64,000 nucleotides of DNA from Fictibacillus nanhaiensis (GTDB lineage: Bacteria > Bacillota > Bacilli > Bacillales > Fictibacillaceae), in the NCBI RefSeq assembly GCF_023715445.1, contig NZ_JAMBOD010000001.1, positions 1,478,718-1,542,717 of the forward strand, written 5' to 3'. Position numbers and translations under genes: made by a program. Positions 17,496 to 26,668 of the stretch are shown one piece after another. Positions within the stretch are counted from its first letter, which is position 1. Each line of letters opens with the position of its first letter. A model generated the notes under the pieces. It was not told the origin of the DNA. It ran no database searches and saw nothing but the letters and a program-made list of their open reading frames with translations.

Positions 17496-18690
17496 TCCCT
17501 ACTGCAACGTTTCTGTCAACTACATCATGAACCAACAATACTCCAAGCTGATGATGTTCATTCTGATACAAGGATCCTTGAACAAAGCGAATCTCTCCGT
17601 TCAGATCTAGAACCTCGAGTTTACAGTAGGCAGCGTTGATTTGAAGCGCTCTGTACAGGCTTGTTTCATGTGTCAGCGTCACACCGTTTACTTTCACGAT
17701 CACTTCCCCGACCTTTAAGCCCATTTTTGCAGCAGGAGTTCCTGGAACAACTGCAAGTATAATTACACCTTTATCACGCTGAACAAAGAGAGAAGGTCTT
17801 GTGTCATCGCGCTGGCTTGTAACGAGTGTAATAAGCTCACGGCCGGCAAGACCCGCAGCGATCGCAATGGCTATAAGCAGCGGAAGGTTGAAAAAATGCC
17901 CGCCGACCGCAATCGCTAAAACGAGAATGCCTAAAAGCGTCACCTGTTTACCAAGATGTTTAATCGCTTCAACCGGCAGTGTGTGCGTAACCAGCTGGCG
18001 ATATCCGATCGCAAATGGAACTAAGAAAAACGAGAAACCGACTGCTCCCATCGGAAACAACGGCCACCAATCTAAAACCGGAATCGAACCAACAGGAAGA
18101 ACAAGGAACTGAGGTACGATCCAGAAGCGCGTCGCTTCATGCGCGCCTACATAATGACCTCTTTTTCCCTTGAAAAGCCGTGGTGATGTACGGTCCGCAC
18201 CTTTCCACAAGATTAAGATACCTTCCTGAATCAATAACACTCCTAATATAACAGCTAAGGAATCAAGCGGCGTACTTTGAATATCTTCAATCCACTTATC
18301 CAAAAATTCCATACCTGTATTTACTTTTGGCAGTAAAAGACCTGCGATAGCTGCTAAGCTCACCGCATACGCCGGCGCCATAAACCGCGTTTTCATCGTC
18401 AGGGCTAGGACAAGATACATCAAACCGATTAAAGCGATCATGCCGACCGGCAATGTTACGCCTGCTGCAATAAAGATAACGGAACCGATGAGCCCGATAA
18501 GGATACCTGGCAGCAATGAAAATATCAGATTATCAATTACCGGATGAACTTTAACTTTGAATTCTTTTCGTTCACGTTTAACACGTTTAAGCCCGATTAA
18601 GAATGCGACAAGAATAAATCCATAAAAAAGCGGGTGTAAAAAAAGCAGCCCGATGCCTTCTATCAGTTCGTTCACAAAGGTGTCTGTCAT
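17491..18690 (-). CDS. minJ: MinJ-like PDZ-domain membrane protein, cell-division topology factor
   Basis: 399 residues, close to the usual length. About eight hydrophobic segments occupy residues 10-280, and a C-terminal PDZ domain spans about 300-385 (GVIILAVVPGTPAAKMGLKV, GEVIVKVNGVTLTHE). In Bacillus subtilis MinJ bridges DivIVA and MinD, restricting division to midcell and affecting swarming. Position next to ctpB and ftsEX supports the call. Its ATG overlaps the stop of the preceding small gene (ATGA), so the two are translationally coupled. The stop codon lies inside a 140-bp repeat, so the extreme C-terminus could have been altered by recombination. Confidence 0.88.
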   Translation of the reverse strand: MTDTFVNELIEGIGLLFLHPLFYGFILVAFLIGLKRVKRERKEFKVKVHPVIDNLIFSLLPGILIGLIGSVIFIAAGVTLPVGMIALIGLMYLVLALTMKTRFMAPAYAVSLAAIAGLLLPKVNTGMEFLDKWIEDIQSTPLDSLAVILGVLLIQEGILILWKGADRTSPRLFKGKRGHYVGAHEATRFWIVPQFLVLPVGSIPVLDWWPLFPMGAVGFSFFLVPFAIGYRQLVTHTLPVEAIKHLGKQVTLLGILVLAIAVGGHFFNLPLLIAIAIAAGLAGRELITLVTSQRDDTRPSLFVQRDKGVIILAVVPGTPAAKMGLKVGEVIVKVNGVTLTHETSLYRALQINAAYCKLEVLDLNGEIRFVQGSLYQNEHHQLGVLLVHDVVDRNVAVGN

Positions 18691-18866
18691 GGGCGTTCTC
18701 TCCTTTTCTCTTCTTCCAATTCATCCACTTTTTCTTCCATTCTTTTTAGTCTTCTATCTGTTTTAACTGCCCGTTTTACAAACATCCCGATTAAGCTGAT
18801 GAAGAAAACAAGCATTAAGAAAGCTACTAGCTGAAACAGTATGTCTCCACCATTAAATGATCCCAT
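18687..18866 (-). CDS. Small single-pass membrane protein, DUF4083-like, coupled to minJ
   Basis: 59 residues: MGSFNGGDILFQLVAFLMLV..., one transmembrane helix at about 8-30, then a charged coiled-coil tail (TDRRLKRMEEKVDELEEEKR). Stop and minJ start overlap as ATGA. AAGGGG precedes the ATG. It resembles the short DUF4083 proteins of Bacilli. Coupling suggests a role with MinJ at the membrane, but that is inference. Confidence 0.7.
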   Translation of the reverse strand: MGSFNGGDILFQLVAFLMLVFFISLIGMFVKRAVKTDRRLKRMEEKVDELEEEKRRERP

Positions 18867-18891
18867 CTACTTTACCCCTTTATGATGTGCA

Positions 18892-18925
18892 AAAGAAATC
18901 CGCAGAGAATAATTCCTCTACGGAT
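18892..18925 (-). terminator. Terminator of ctpB
   Basis: Minus-strand stem ATCCGTAGAG / CTCTGCGGAT around AATTATT, followed by TTCTTTT, 40 bases past the ctpB stop. It separates ctpB from the minJ pair. Confidence 0.75.
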
Positions 18926-18964
18926 AGTATTCGTGTTTCGGTTGTTTTTTCCTGCCATTATCCC

Positions 18965-20422
18965 TTATTTTGCAAGCAATTCAATGGCTGTTTTACGCTG
19001 AACATCATTTTTATCATCACGGATGGAATCGATGACTTTCGACTCCATTTTCCCTGCTGTTTTTTCATCGACTTTACCTGTTGCCTTCAAACTGTTCGCA
19101 CGCTGGAACGCTGTTACGGCAGCTTGTGTCTTTTCATCGAAATAACCATCTTCACGGCCTGTTTGGAAACCTAATCCGTTCAGCATCACTTGAGCATTTT
19201 TCACTTGCTCATTATTCATATCAAATTCTAGCGGTTTTTCAATTGAAATTGGATTTGTATAGAAGTATTCAGGCTGTTTTACTTCGTACGTTGGCTTCAC
19301 ACCTTTTTTATGAATCCAGTTTCCGTCTGGAGTCAGCCACTTAAACAATGTCAGCTTGATGTTCGAACCATCACCAAGGTCGATAGACTGCTGAACTGTT
19401 CCTTTACCGAATGATTTCTCACCAACCAGATCATAACTGCCAGCTTCTTTTAGCGCAGCTGCTAGAATTTCTGAAGCAGAAGCACTCCCTTTATCGATTA
19501 GTCCAACAATTGGATAGTCTTTCTTTTCTTTCAGCGTGGAAACATAACGTTCTTTGTTTCCTTTTCTGTCCTCAATCTGAACAAATGGCTTGTTCTCTGG
19601 AATGAGCTGGCGCAGAATACTGTCAACAGCTTCTAAGTATCCGCCAGGGTTTCCACGGACATCAATCACAAGCCCGTCGATTCCTTTCTTTTCAAGCTCA
19701 GTTAATTGTTTTTTAAAGTCTGTCCCAGTATCTTCGGAGAATGAAGTGATCTCGATGACACCGATGTTTTTTCCGTTAGCTTTTTCGATGTCGGAATAAA
19801 CGGTTTCAATCGGAATCTCGTCACGCTTTACTTTGATCGGCATCACATTGTTCATACCGCTGCGTTTTACGCCTAATGTAACAACTGAGCCTTTTTCCCC
19901 GCGGATCTTTAATACGGCTTTGTAGAGGTCCAATCCTTCTATACTTTTGCCATCGATCGTTACAATCTGGTCATTCGGCTTTAAGCCCGCTTTTTCAGCA
20001 GGTGAATCCTTAAACGGCGCTACAATTGTTACTTTACCGTCTACCATGCTCACTTCTGCCCCGATTCCTTCAAAAGATGAATCAAGCGACTGTGTAAACT
20101 GGTTTGCGGTTTCTTCATCCATATAAACAGAATACGGGTCTTTTAGGGTTTTCACCATTCCTTGAATGGCACCTTCAAGAAGTTTTTCGCGATCTACATC
20201 TTCTACATATCGGGATGAAATGATCTCATACGTTTTTTGAAGCTTAGCAAACTCTTCTTCGCTGTTAATCTTTGTTTTCGTTTTTGGCAGATCACTAACT
20301 TCACCGTTTTGAACAAATTTCGAGTCATTTCCAAACAGCGCCATTGAGCCGTACATACCACCAGCACCAACAAGCAAGGAAACAACAATCAGCAGGGCCA
20401 ACATCTTTTTATTTACGTTCAT
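18965..20422 (-). CDS. ctpB: Carboxy-terminal processing protease CtpB (S41)
   Basis: 485 residues from ATG 20422, which has GAGGTG 6 nt upstream; an in-frame GTG lies three codons earlier. One N-terminal membrane anchor (LALLIVVSLLVGAGGMYG), a PDZ domain at about 95-170 (GIGAEVSM, SPAEKAGLKPNDQIVTIDG), the S41 core with catalytic Ser in GSASASEILAAAL and Lys in GEKSFGKGTVQ, and a C-terminal peptidoglycan-binding domain (LNGLGFQTGREDGYFDEKTQ). In B. subtilis CtpB cleaves SpoIVFA to trigger sigma-K activation during sporulation. Domain order and neighbours match that protein. Confidence 0.92.
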   Translation of the reverse strand: MNVNKKMLALLIVVSLLVGAGGMYGSMALFGNDSKFVQNGEVSDLPKTKTKINSEEEFAKLQKTYEIISSRYVEDVDREKLLEGAIQGMVKTLKDPYSVYMDEETANQFTQSLDSSFEGIGAEVSMVDGKVTIVAPFKDSPAEKAGLKPNDQIVTIDGKSIEGLDLYKAVLKIRGEKGSVVTLGVKRSGMNNVMPIKVKRDEIPIETVYSDIEKANGKNIGVIEITSFSEDTGTDFKKQLTELEKKGIDGLVIDVRGNPGGYLEAVDSILRQLIPENKPFVQIEDRKGNKERYVSTLKEKKDYPIVGLIDKGSASASEILAAALKEAGSYDLVGEKSFGKGTVQQSIDLGDGSNIKLTLFKWLTPDGNWIHKKGVKPTYEVKQPEYFYTNPISIEKPLEFDMNNEQVKNAQVMLNGLGFQTGREDGYFDEKTQAAVTAFQRANSLKATGKVDEKTAGKMESKVIDSIRDDKNDVQRKTAIELLAK

Positions 20423-20446
20423 TCTGCTCACCTCATTTTTGCAGGA

Positions 20447-20481
20447 AAAGGCATCACACCCTGCAAAGTGCGATGCCTTCC
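20447..20481 (-). terminator. Terminator of the M23 hydrolase gene
   Basis: Minus-strand AAGGCATCGCAC / GTGTGATGCCTT stem (one wobble pair) followed by TTTTCC, between the M23 gene and ctpB. Confidence 0.7.
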
Positions 20482-20557
20482 ATTGTAAGAGATTCGACGA
20501 AAGAAGCCTGTCTCCTACTTCACTATATGAATAGCTTGTTTACTTTATGTGTTTATT

Positions 20558-21766
20558 TTACCAATATGCCGCAGGATTTACAGCATTTGTTTTTCCTGCA
20601 TTCCAAGGTCCCTTGTGAAGCTCAAAGTGCAGATGCTGACCATGAGAACGTCCTGTGTTACCCATATTTCCTAGTTTTGTACCTTTTGAAACGGATTGTC
20701 CGCTTGATACAGAAAGGCTGGACATATGCGCATAAACAGTTGTCCACTGCTGGCCTGCAATAGAATGAGAAATATAAACTACGTTTCCGTATGAAGAAGA
20801 ATACTCTGCTCTGATTACTGTTCCGTCTGCTGCTGCATAAATTGGAACTGTTCCGCCTTGAGCGATGTCAATTCCTTCATGCATACCGCTGCTTCTCATA
20901 CCAAATCCAGATGTGATTCTTCCGGCAGCTGGCTTAATGATCATACCGTTACCGATTACCGGTGCTGCTGATGATCCCCCACCACTTGAACGCTTAGCTG
21001 CTTCACGTTGTCTTGCACGTTCTTGCTCTCTTTTAAAGGCTTCTTCTTGAGACTTCAAGATTTCAGCTTCATTTTCGATTTTATGCATTTCAGCTTCTAA
21101 AGCCCCTTGTTCTTTGACAAGAGAAGCCATCAAACGGTCTTTTTCAGCCATTTGTGCTTTCAGCTGCTGCTGAAGTTTTTGCAAGTCTTTCATTGCGTTT
21201 TGAAGATTGCTAAGCTTCTTCTCAACAGAAGCCATTTTGGTTTCAAGTAATTCTTTATCTTTCTTTTGCTCTTCTAAAAGCTGACGGTCTTGTTCTGCAA
21301 TCATATTCAGCGCAAGTACACGGTCAAGAAAATCACCAAAATCCTTAGAACCCAGTACAACTTCTAGGTAGGAAACTGCTCCGCCAGATTCATACATAGA
21401 GTTAACGCGTTCTTTTAAGAGCTTGTCGCGCTCGTCGATTCGTTTTTGAACGACTGCAATCTCATCTTTTAATTGAGCGATCTCATCTTTTGTTTTCTTG
21501 ATATCGGCTTGCTTCTGCTCGATTTTTTGATCTGTATCAGAAGATAATTTATCGATTCTTGCGATTTCTGTCTCTAGTGAAGCCTGACTGCTTTTGTTTG
21601 AATCAAGCTTTGATTTTGAATCTTTTGCTTTCTTTGCATTCTCTTGTTGTTTTTTCTTGATGCTTGATAAAGATTCCGCGTGAACGACGGATTCAGAGTG
21701 ATACACAGTAAAAGCGCTCAGTGCTAAACTTAAAGATAACACTGTACCAAACACTTTACGTTTCAT
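20558..21766 (-). CDS. EnvC-like M23 murein hydrolase/activator with coiled-coil domain
   Basis: 402 residues. A signal peptide ends near VHA at about 31. Residues about 35-250 form two long coiled coils (TDQKIEQKQADIKKTKDEIA; KKLSNLQNAMKDLQKLQQQL). A C-terminal M23 LytM domain at about 280-400 keeps metal-site motifs: HEGIDI (HxxxD) and HLHFEL (HxH), so it may be an active endopeptidase, unlike degenerate EnvC. It lies directly downstream of ftsEX on the same strand, 64 nt after ftsX, suggesting that FtsEX controls it across the membrane, as FtsEX does EnvC in E. coli and PcsB in pneumococcus. Confidence 0.85.
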   Translation of the reverse strand: MKRKVFGTVLSLSLALSAFTVYHSESVVHAESLSSIKKKQQENAKKAKDSKSKLDSNKSSQASLETEIARIDKLSSDTDQKIEQKQADIKKTKDEIAQLKDEIAVVQKRIDERDKLLKERVNSMYESGGAVSYLEVVLGSKDFGDFLDRVLALNMIAEQDRQLLEEQKKDKELLETKMASVEKKLSNLQNAMKDLQKLQQQLKAQMAEKDRLMASLVKEQGALEAEMHKIENEAEILKSQEEAFKREQERARQREAAKRSSGGGSSAAPVIGNGMIIKPAAGRITSGFGMRSSGMHEGIDIAQGGTVPIYAAADGTVIRAEYSSSYGNVVYISHSIAGQQWTTVYAHMSSLSVSSGQSVSKGTKLGNMGNTGRSHGQHLHFELHKGPWNAGKTNAVNPAAYW

Positions 21767-21830
21767 TCGTTTTCCTCCCTAACCCCTATTAATTTGTTTC
21801 GTTTTCATGAATCTTTACTTCTGCTATCTA

Positions 21831-22724
21831 TTAGATCTTCAAAAACTTACGGACAGACGTTAAGCTTCCCCATACGCCGATCACTCCACCGATTAGCAGC
21901 ATCAATATAGATAACTGTGGAATAAGTGGTGTTACTGGCAAGAGCTCAATAAACACTGTCCCAAGCTTCTGATTAACGATATCAAAGATTGCTTGGTATC
22001 CTACTGCAATTACAACAATTGGAAGGAAAGCGCCAAATACTCCTAATGCAAATCCTTCAATAAAGAATGGCCAGCGGATAAATCCATTTGTTGCCCCAAC
22101 GAGTTTCATAATTTCAATCTCGCGGCGGCGGGTAACAATCGTTAATTTTATTGTATTTGAGATCAGGAACATCGCTGTGAATACGAGTCCTAAAACAAGT
22201 ACGATCCCAACGTTGCGGGCAGCATCTGTAACTTTAAAGAGTTTTTCAACTGTCCCTTTTCCATACTCAACTTTGTTTACGAATTTTAATTTTTCTACTT
22301 CTTTCGCTACCGCAGCTGTATCTTGCGGCTTATCTGTATAGATGATAAACGCATCCCGCAGCGGGTTTTCATTTTTTAATGAGGAGAACGCTTCCCCTTC
22401 ATCACCAAGACTTTCAATTAATTCATCTAATCCTTCTTCTTTGGACTGATATTTAACCGTCTTTACTTTATCAAGCTGTTCAAGCTGTTTCTGATAAGTA
22501 TCGTAGTTTTCAGCTTTTTCGGTTCGTTCGATATATGCTCTAATCTGTACATCATCTTCTATTTGGCTGGCAATATAGTTGATGTTTAGAAGAATTGCCA
22601 GGAATACACTTACTAATAAAAGTGTTACGGTTACTGCAGAGATCGAAGCGAATGACATCCAGCCGTTTCTTCCCATACTTTTGAATGCTTCAACGAAATG
22701 ACGTTTTAATGTTCTAATCTTCAT
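21831..22724 (-). CDS. ftsX: Cell-division ABC transporter permease-like FtsX
   Basis: 297 residues starting at MKIRTLKRHFVEAFKSMGRN; the ATG lies inside the last codons of ftsE with AGGGGG upstream, so the pair is coupled by an 11-nt overlap. Four transmembrane segments: one near 25-45 and three after residue 165 (VLVLGLVFTAMFLISNTIKL, FALGVFGAFLPIVVIAVGYQ, LSILMLLIGGVIGVWGSL), with the large extracellular loop between the first two. FtsX transmits FtsE ATP hydrolysis to a peptidoglycan hydrolase; in B. subtilis it activates CwlO and affects sporulation entry. Confidence 0.95.
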   Translation of the reverse strand: MKIRTLKRHFVEAFKSMGRNGWMSFASISAVTVTLLLVSVFLAILLNINYIASQIEDDVQIRAYIERTEKAENYDTYQKQLEQLDKVKTVKYQSKEEGLDELIESLGDEGEAFSSLKNENPLRDAFIIYTDKPQDTAAVAKEVEKLKFVNKVEYGKGTVEKLFKVTDAARNVGIVLVLGLVFTAMFLISNTIKLTIVTRRREIEIMKLVGATNGFIRWPFFIEGFALGVFGAFLPIVVIAVGYQAIFDIVNQKLGTVFIELLPVTPLIPQLSILMLLIGGVIGVWGSLTSVRKFLKI

Positions 22725-23400
22725 AGCCGTAATCCCCCTTCGCCTCATCACGTACAATTCGGCCGCCTTCGATGGCAATTACGCGCTTTGTGATTGTATT
22801 TACGATTTCTTTATTGTGAGTCGCCATGACAACCGTTGTGCCACGAGCATTGATTTCTTTAAAAATGTCCATGATTTCCCACGCGGTTTCAGGATCCAGG
22901 TTCCCCGTAGGCTCGTCCGCAATAACAACTGGCGGATGGTTCACGATAGAACGTGCAATCGATACACGCTGCTGTTCCCCTCCGGAAAGCTCATCCGGGA
23001 ACATGCGGGCTTTATTTTTCAACTTAACAAGATCAAGAACTTCCATAACGCGTTCTCTGATCACTTTTGGTGATTCCTCAATAACTTCAAGCGCAAATGC
23101 TACATTTTCATATACAGTTAAACGCGGTAAAAGTTTAAAGTCCTGAAAGATAACTCCCATTTTTCTGCGGACTTTTGGAATCTGTCTTTCTTTTACTTTA
23201 GCAAGATTCGTGCCGTTTATAATAATAGATCCTTGTGTTGGCTTTTCTTCACGATACATACATTTTATAAATGTAGATTTTCCAGCACCACTTGGTCCGA
23301 CTACATAAACAAATTCACCTTTTTCTATGTAGACGTCAATCCCGTTCAGTGCCATAACACCATTCGGATATGTTTTCCACACATCAATCATTTCTATCAA
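22714..23400 (-). CDS. ftsE: Cell-division ATPase FtsE
   Basis: 228 residues, the usual FtsE length. Walker A GPSGAGKST at about 36, signature LSGGEQQRVSIARS, Walker B VVIADEPTGNLD and the switch His in MATHNKE. The preferred start is TTG 23400 (MIEMIDVWKTYPNGV), matching the N-terminus of other FtsE proteins and following AAGGAAGTG; an ATG lies three codons inside. First gene of the ftsE-ftsX unit, with the M23 hydrolase gene just downstream. Confidence 0.95.
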   Translation of the reverse strand: MIEMIDVWKTYPNGVMALNGIDVYIEKGEFVYVVGPSGAGKSTFIKCMYREEKPTQGSIIINGTNLAKVKERQIPKVRRKMGVIFQDFKLLPRLTVYENVAFALEVIEESPKVIRERVMEVLDLVKLKNKARMFPDELSGGEQQRVSIARSIVNHPPVVIADEPTGNLDPETAWEIMDIFKEINARGTTVVMATHNKEIVNTITKRVIAIEGGRIVRDEAKGDYGYED

Positions 23401-23979
23401 ACTAAATCACTTCCTTACTACCCCAAAAAGATATTTCCCTGATCAATCAACATTCTATTTATAAAGTCTTTCGACAAAAACGCAATAATTGTCAGTTTTT
23501 TTCCGCAATAACTATTATAACATCTGTGACTGACAATTTTATTACAGTTGTATTTCATCTTGTCGCAAACAAGGGACCTTTGTAGTGTTTTCTTGCAGTT
23601 GTAACAGATAAAATACGACATGATTCGCTGATATCCTTCAATTTCAGAAAAAACCTGCATGTAAACTTTTCGACATTCGGTCGAGAAAGTCGACCATCGA
23701 TTAGAAAATTAGGCACTTTTGACCTGTATGCACGCTTCATTTTATCGGCTTGTCTTACATATTCTGTAGTAAGATGGGTGCGTTTGTGTAATAAGTCCTA
23801 CAAAATGTACAAAGAAAACTTGTTTGACATCATTTTTCATTCAACCTTAGTTGCACTTGTACCATATTCCATAATCTTGTTTCCACGTCGATCTTTATCA
23901 TGATGCGAACAAGTTATTTGTTTATAGTGCAAAAAACCAGCCGAAAGTGTCAACGGCTGGCAAGAATCGACTTATGGAA
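23401..23979 (-). promoter_or_regulatory. Long ftsE upstream region with probable promoter
   Basis: 580 bases without a convincing gene; the only open minus-strand frames have poor composition and no ribosome site. On the minus strand TGTTATAAT (extended -10, TATAAT at 23514-23519) is the best sigma-A promoter element ahead of ftsE, with no clear -35. In B. subtilis cccB is found upstream of ftsE; it is absent here. Confidence 0.4.
23931..23960 (-). terminator. Terminator of the YitT-family gene
   Basis: Minus-strand CCAGCCG / CGGCTGG stem with a 10-nt loop followed by six Ts, 20 bases beyond the stop. Confidence 0.85.
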
Positions 23980-24852
23980 TTATCCGCGTTTAAACCCTTC
24001 ACCAAGCACTTCGGTCGCATTTACAACGATTACGAATGCAGATGGATCCACGCTTTTTACATATTGTTTTAATTTCGTAACTTCATATTGTGCAACAACA
24101 ACCATCAGCATCGGCCGCTCATCCTGTGTGTATCCGCCTAATGCGTTAATCTTTGTAACCCCGCGGTAGATATGTGTCAGGATTCCCTGGCGCAGCTCGT
24201 CTTCGTGATCAGAAATGATAAGCGCCATTTTAGATGTACCGAGTCCAATCTGCACAACATCGATCGTTTTTGCTGTAATAAACATGGCGATCAGTGCGTA
24301 AAGGGCTTGTTCGATTCCAAAGATAAATGCAGATGCAAGAACGATCGTACCATCAATAAGGAGGATAATCGTTCCAAGTGAGATACCGATATATTTATGG
24401 ATGATCTGTGCAAGTAGATCCACTCCACCTGTTGAGGCTTTACCACGGAATACGATTCCAAGCCCGGCTCCAATCCCTAGACCGCCGAAAATGGCACCTA
24501 GAAGTGGTTCCTCTGTTGCTGGTCCCCACTCTTCAAAAATAAAAACAAAGAACGGCAGCACAAGTGTTCCGACTAACGTTTTCGCGCCAAAACGTCTTCC
24601 TAAAAAGAAAAGCCCCGCGACGAAAAGAGGTATATTGAGACTCCATTGCACGTAGGAAGGCTTCCATTGGAAGAGCCCGTACAGAATGGTCGAGATTCCA
24701 CTTACTCCACCTGAAGCAATCTGGTTCGGTAAGAGAAATACAGAGAATGCCAGAGCCACCAGCCCTGAACCGATTACAACATAAATATATTCTAGAATAA
24801 GTTCAAATGTTGGGTGTAAGAACCCGCGTCTTTTACGTATTGCCATCATCAT
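23980..24852 (-). CDS. yvjA: YitT-family membrane protein (YvjA-like)
   Basis: 290 residues: five hydrophobic segments in the first 180 residues (IYVVIGSGLVALAFSVFLLP with IASGGVSGISTI, LLGAIFGGLGIGAGLGIVF, GKASTGGVDLLAQI) followed by a cytoplasmic DUF2179 domain at about 205-285 (ILTHIYRGVTKINALGGYTQ, VVVAQYEVTKLKQYVKSVDP). This is the standard two-part YitT architecture; the transported species is unknown. Its place upstream of ftsEX corresponds to yvjA of B. subtilis. The ribosome site (GAGG, 14 nt before the first ATG) is loose and one of the next two ATGs is possible. Confidence 0.85.
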   Translation of the reverse strand: MMMAIRKRRGFLHPTFELILEYIYVVIGSGLVALAFSVFLLPNQIASGGVSGISTILYGLFQWKPSYVQWSLNIPLFVAGLFFLGRRFGAKTLVGTLVLPFFVFIFEEWGPATEEPLLGAIFGGLGIGAGLGIVFRGKASTGGVDLLAQIIHKYIGISLGTIILLIDGTIVLASAFIFGIEQALYALIAMFITAKTIDVVQIGLGTSKMALIISDHEDELRQGILTHIYRGVTKINALGGYTQDERPMLMVVVAQYEVTKLKQYVKSVDPSAFVIVVNATEVLGEGFKRG

Positions 24853-25089
24853 AGCTGTCTGTTAAACCTCGAACTTTCATAAGGGATTCTTTGAAACGAA
24901 AAAAGTATACCAAGCCTAGTATGCCCTTGTAAATGAGACCTTAGTGCCGCGGTAATGAAGTGAAGTAATGTTGAGTGGTATGGACTGGCGTGACCAGTCC
25001 AATCGATAGGAGTGGGATATGGTGCGAACTGGTCCGGGAAGTTCGATCACTTAGTTTTTTGTGATGTTTGAGGGTGTCGGATTTTGTTG

Positions 25090-25193
25090 TGCGATGTCGA
25101 AAATCGTGTATTTGCAAATTAACGTGGGATTCTTGAAAATAACGTGGGATTTAAGTGGTTTAACGTGGGATTATCCTAAATAACGTGGGATTC
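25090..25193 (+). repeat. Tandem array of AACGTGGGATT at a 20-21 bp period, with leader
   Basis: Four copies begin at 25121, 25141, 25162 and 25182; the 11-base core is constant and the 9-10 bases between vary. The array is preceded by GTCGAAAATCGTGTATTTGC, which is also found, diverged, next to the inverted array at 41031-41110. It sits in the gene-free interval 24853-25290, which otherwise shows nothing. Confidence 0.8.
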
Positions 25194-25290
25194 CGGTAAT
25201 TCTTATGTCAAATTTAAGAAAATTGCTTTTTGTATAAAACGAAAGAATGCACCATTATAAGTTTTATCTTTTATAGACTATTGATAGGAA

Positions 25291-26268
25291 GTGAAAACGA
25301 TAGAAAATCAGCGAAAAACTCCCCTTTTAATCGATAATTTGTCTGCTTTTTTAAAGAGATTACCTGCTCATCCTAAAAGAAAAGAAATTGAGGATTATTT
25401 AGCCCGTCAAATAGCAGGATTTAAAGGTGAACTTTCATTAGAATACTTCTACAGGTATTTACCCCTAAACGAAATTATCTTTCTGCATAATATTAGAATT
25501 CTGCATGAAAAATATTACTTTCAAATTGATACTCTCATACTTACCCAAAAATTCCTCCTTATTTTAGAGATTAAAAATCTTTCAGGACATATTTTCTTCG
25601 ATAATCTTTATTCACAAATCATCAGAAAGATTGATGATATCAAAGAGTCATTCGAGGATCCTATTTATCAAGTTCAAAGACAAGCCCATCATCTTGCGGA
25701 AATTATGAAACTTTACAAGACCCCATTCATTCCGATTGAAACGCTTGTAGTGATAACGAATCCAAAGACTCTCATTGAAAGTGCACCTTCTCATACGGAT
25801 GCTCTTTATAAAGTGATAAAAAGCGCTGAACTAAAGAAGCGGTTTGATGGATTTAGACAAAAATACAATGAAGATCAATTAACGAAAAAGGAACTTAAAA
25901 GGCTCGTTAAACGATTAAATAAACTACATACACCTTACAATCCTGACCTATGCGGGTTGTTTAATATCAAAAGTGAGGAGTTACTCAAAGGTGTGTTTTG
26001 TCCCAGATGCGAAAATGTTTTGCTCGTTAGGAAAAAAAGAAGCTGGTTTTGTTACACTTGCAATGAAATATATCACCGTGCACATATTTCTGCATTACAA
26101 GATTATGCAAGATTCATCTCTACAGGAATTACAAACAGAGAATGTATGCAATTTTTGAATCTTCCATCAACCAGCCAATCTTATCATCTCCTGCACTCTC
26201 TCAACCTCCCTTTCAGTGGTACAACAAAAGATCGAACCTACCATTTAAATTCTCTATTAGATGATTAA
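25291..26268 (+). CDS. NERD-domain protein with C-terminal zinc-ribbon
   Basis: 325 residues. Residues about 40-150 form the nuclease-related NERD domain (FKGELSLEYFYRYLP, ILHEKYYFQIDTLILTQKFL, LLILEIKNLSGHIFFD) with the restriction-like E...D...ExK residues. A zinc ribbon CPRC...CYTC is at about 235-255, and the C-terminus has a possible HTH (ISTGITNRECMQFLNLPSTS). It may act on DNA, but no partner is adjacent. Start uncertain: AGGAA abuts the GTG at 25291, leaving almost no spacing, whereas an in-frame ATA 9 nt later has better spacing. Confidence 0.75.
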   Translation: MKTIENQRKTPLLIDNLSAFLKRLPAHPKRKEIEDYLARQIAGFKGELSLEYFYRYLPLNEIIFLHNIRILHEKYYFQIDTLILTQKFLLILEIKNLSGHIFFDNLYSQIIRKIDDIKESFEDPIYQVQRQAHHLAEIMKLYKTPFIPIETLVVITNPKTLIESAPSHTDALYKVIKSAELKKRFDGFRQKYNEDQLTKKELKRLVKRLNKLHTPYNPDLCGLFNIKSEELLKGVFCPRCENVLLVRKKRSWFCYTCNEIYHRAHISALQDYARFISTGITNRECMQFLNLPSTSQSYHLLHSLNLPFSGTTKDRTYHLNSLLDD

Positions 26269-26271
26269 ATG

Positions 26272-26298
26272 AAAAAAGACAGCCCTTAAAGGCTGCCA
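26272..26298 (-). terminator. Minus-strand terminator-like hairpin
   Basis: CAGCC / GGCTG stem whose T-run (GTCTTTTTT) is on the minus strand, so it would serve a minus-strand transcript entering from the right rather than the NERD gene. Confidence 0.5.
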
Positions 26299-26308
26299 CA
26301 AAAATCGC

Positions 26309-26433
26309 TTATTGCTGAATCCCCAGTTCTGCCAGGATGGTTTCTAATGTTTGCCTTGATGTTGTTTTCTTGGACTTGGTGAGTCATCCATATGCTGGTT
26401 TTGCTTAAGATAATTTTTTTGTACATATTTCAT
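26309..26433 (-). pseudogene. Possible remnant of a short minus-strand gene
   Basis: After AAAGGAT an ATG at 26433 opens MKYVQKNYLKQNQHM; in another frame the DNA continues SKKTTSRQTLETILAELGIQ to a stop just before a minus-strand terminator. One frameshift would join them into a 40-45 residue protein. Not recognised. The rest of 26434-26668 shows no gene. Confidence 0.35.
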
Positions 26434-26668
26434 ATCCTTTGCATCCCTTTCCGTCCTCTTTTTTGAAAATTTCGTTTATTCAAATTATAAAGCATACACC
26501 AGATGTACGCTATCGGGTTTTTACCCATGACTCACAGCCTATTTCAACTAATAACTTAACGGTAAATCACAGTAACTCAAAGAGAGAAATAGGAACTTAG
26601 ACTTAAGAAACGTAAAACCGAATTGGGGTTTTCTTTAGTAGAATAGAAGTATCAAATATTAGCGGTTT

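Noticed and set aside
23418..23740. Cys-rich short minus-strand frames upstream of ftsE
   Set aside because: Two overlapping frames, poor codon usage, no ribosome site; more likely leader DNA than the missing cccB.
25090..25193. The AACGTGGGATT array as a CRISPR
   Set aside because: Repeat cores are 11 bases with 9-10 base spacers, far below CRISPR sizes, and no cas gene is present in the window.
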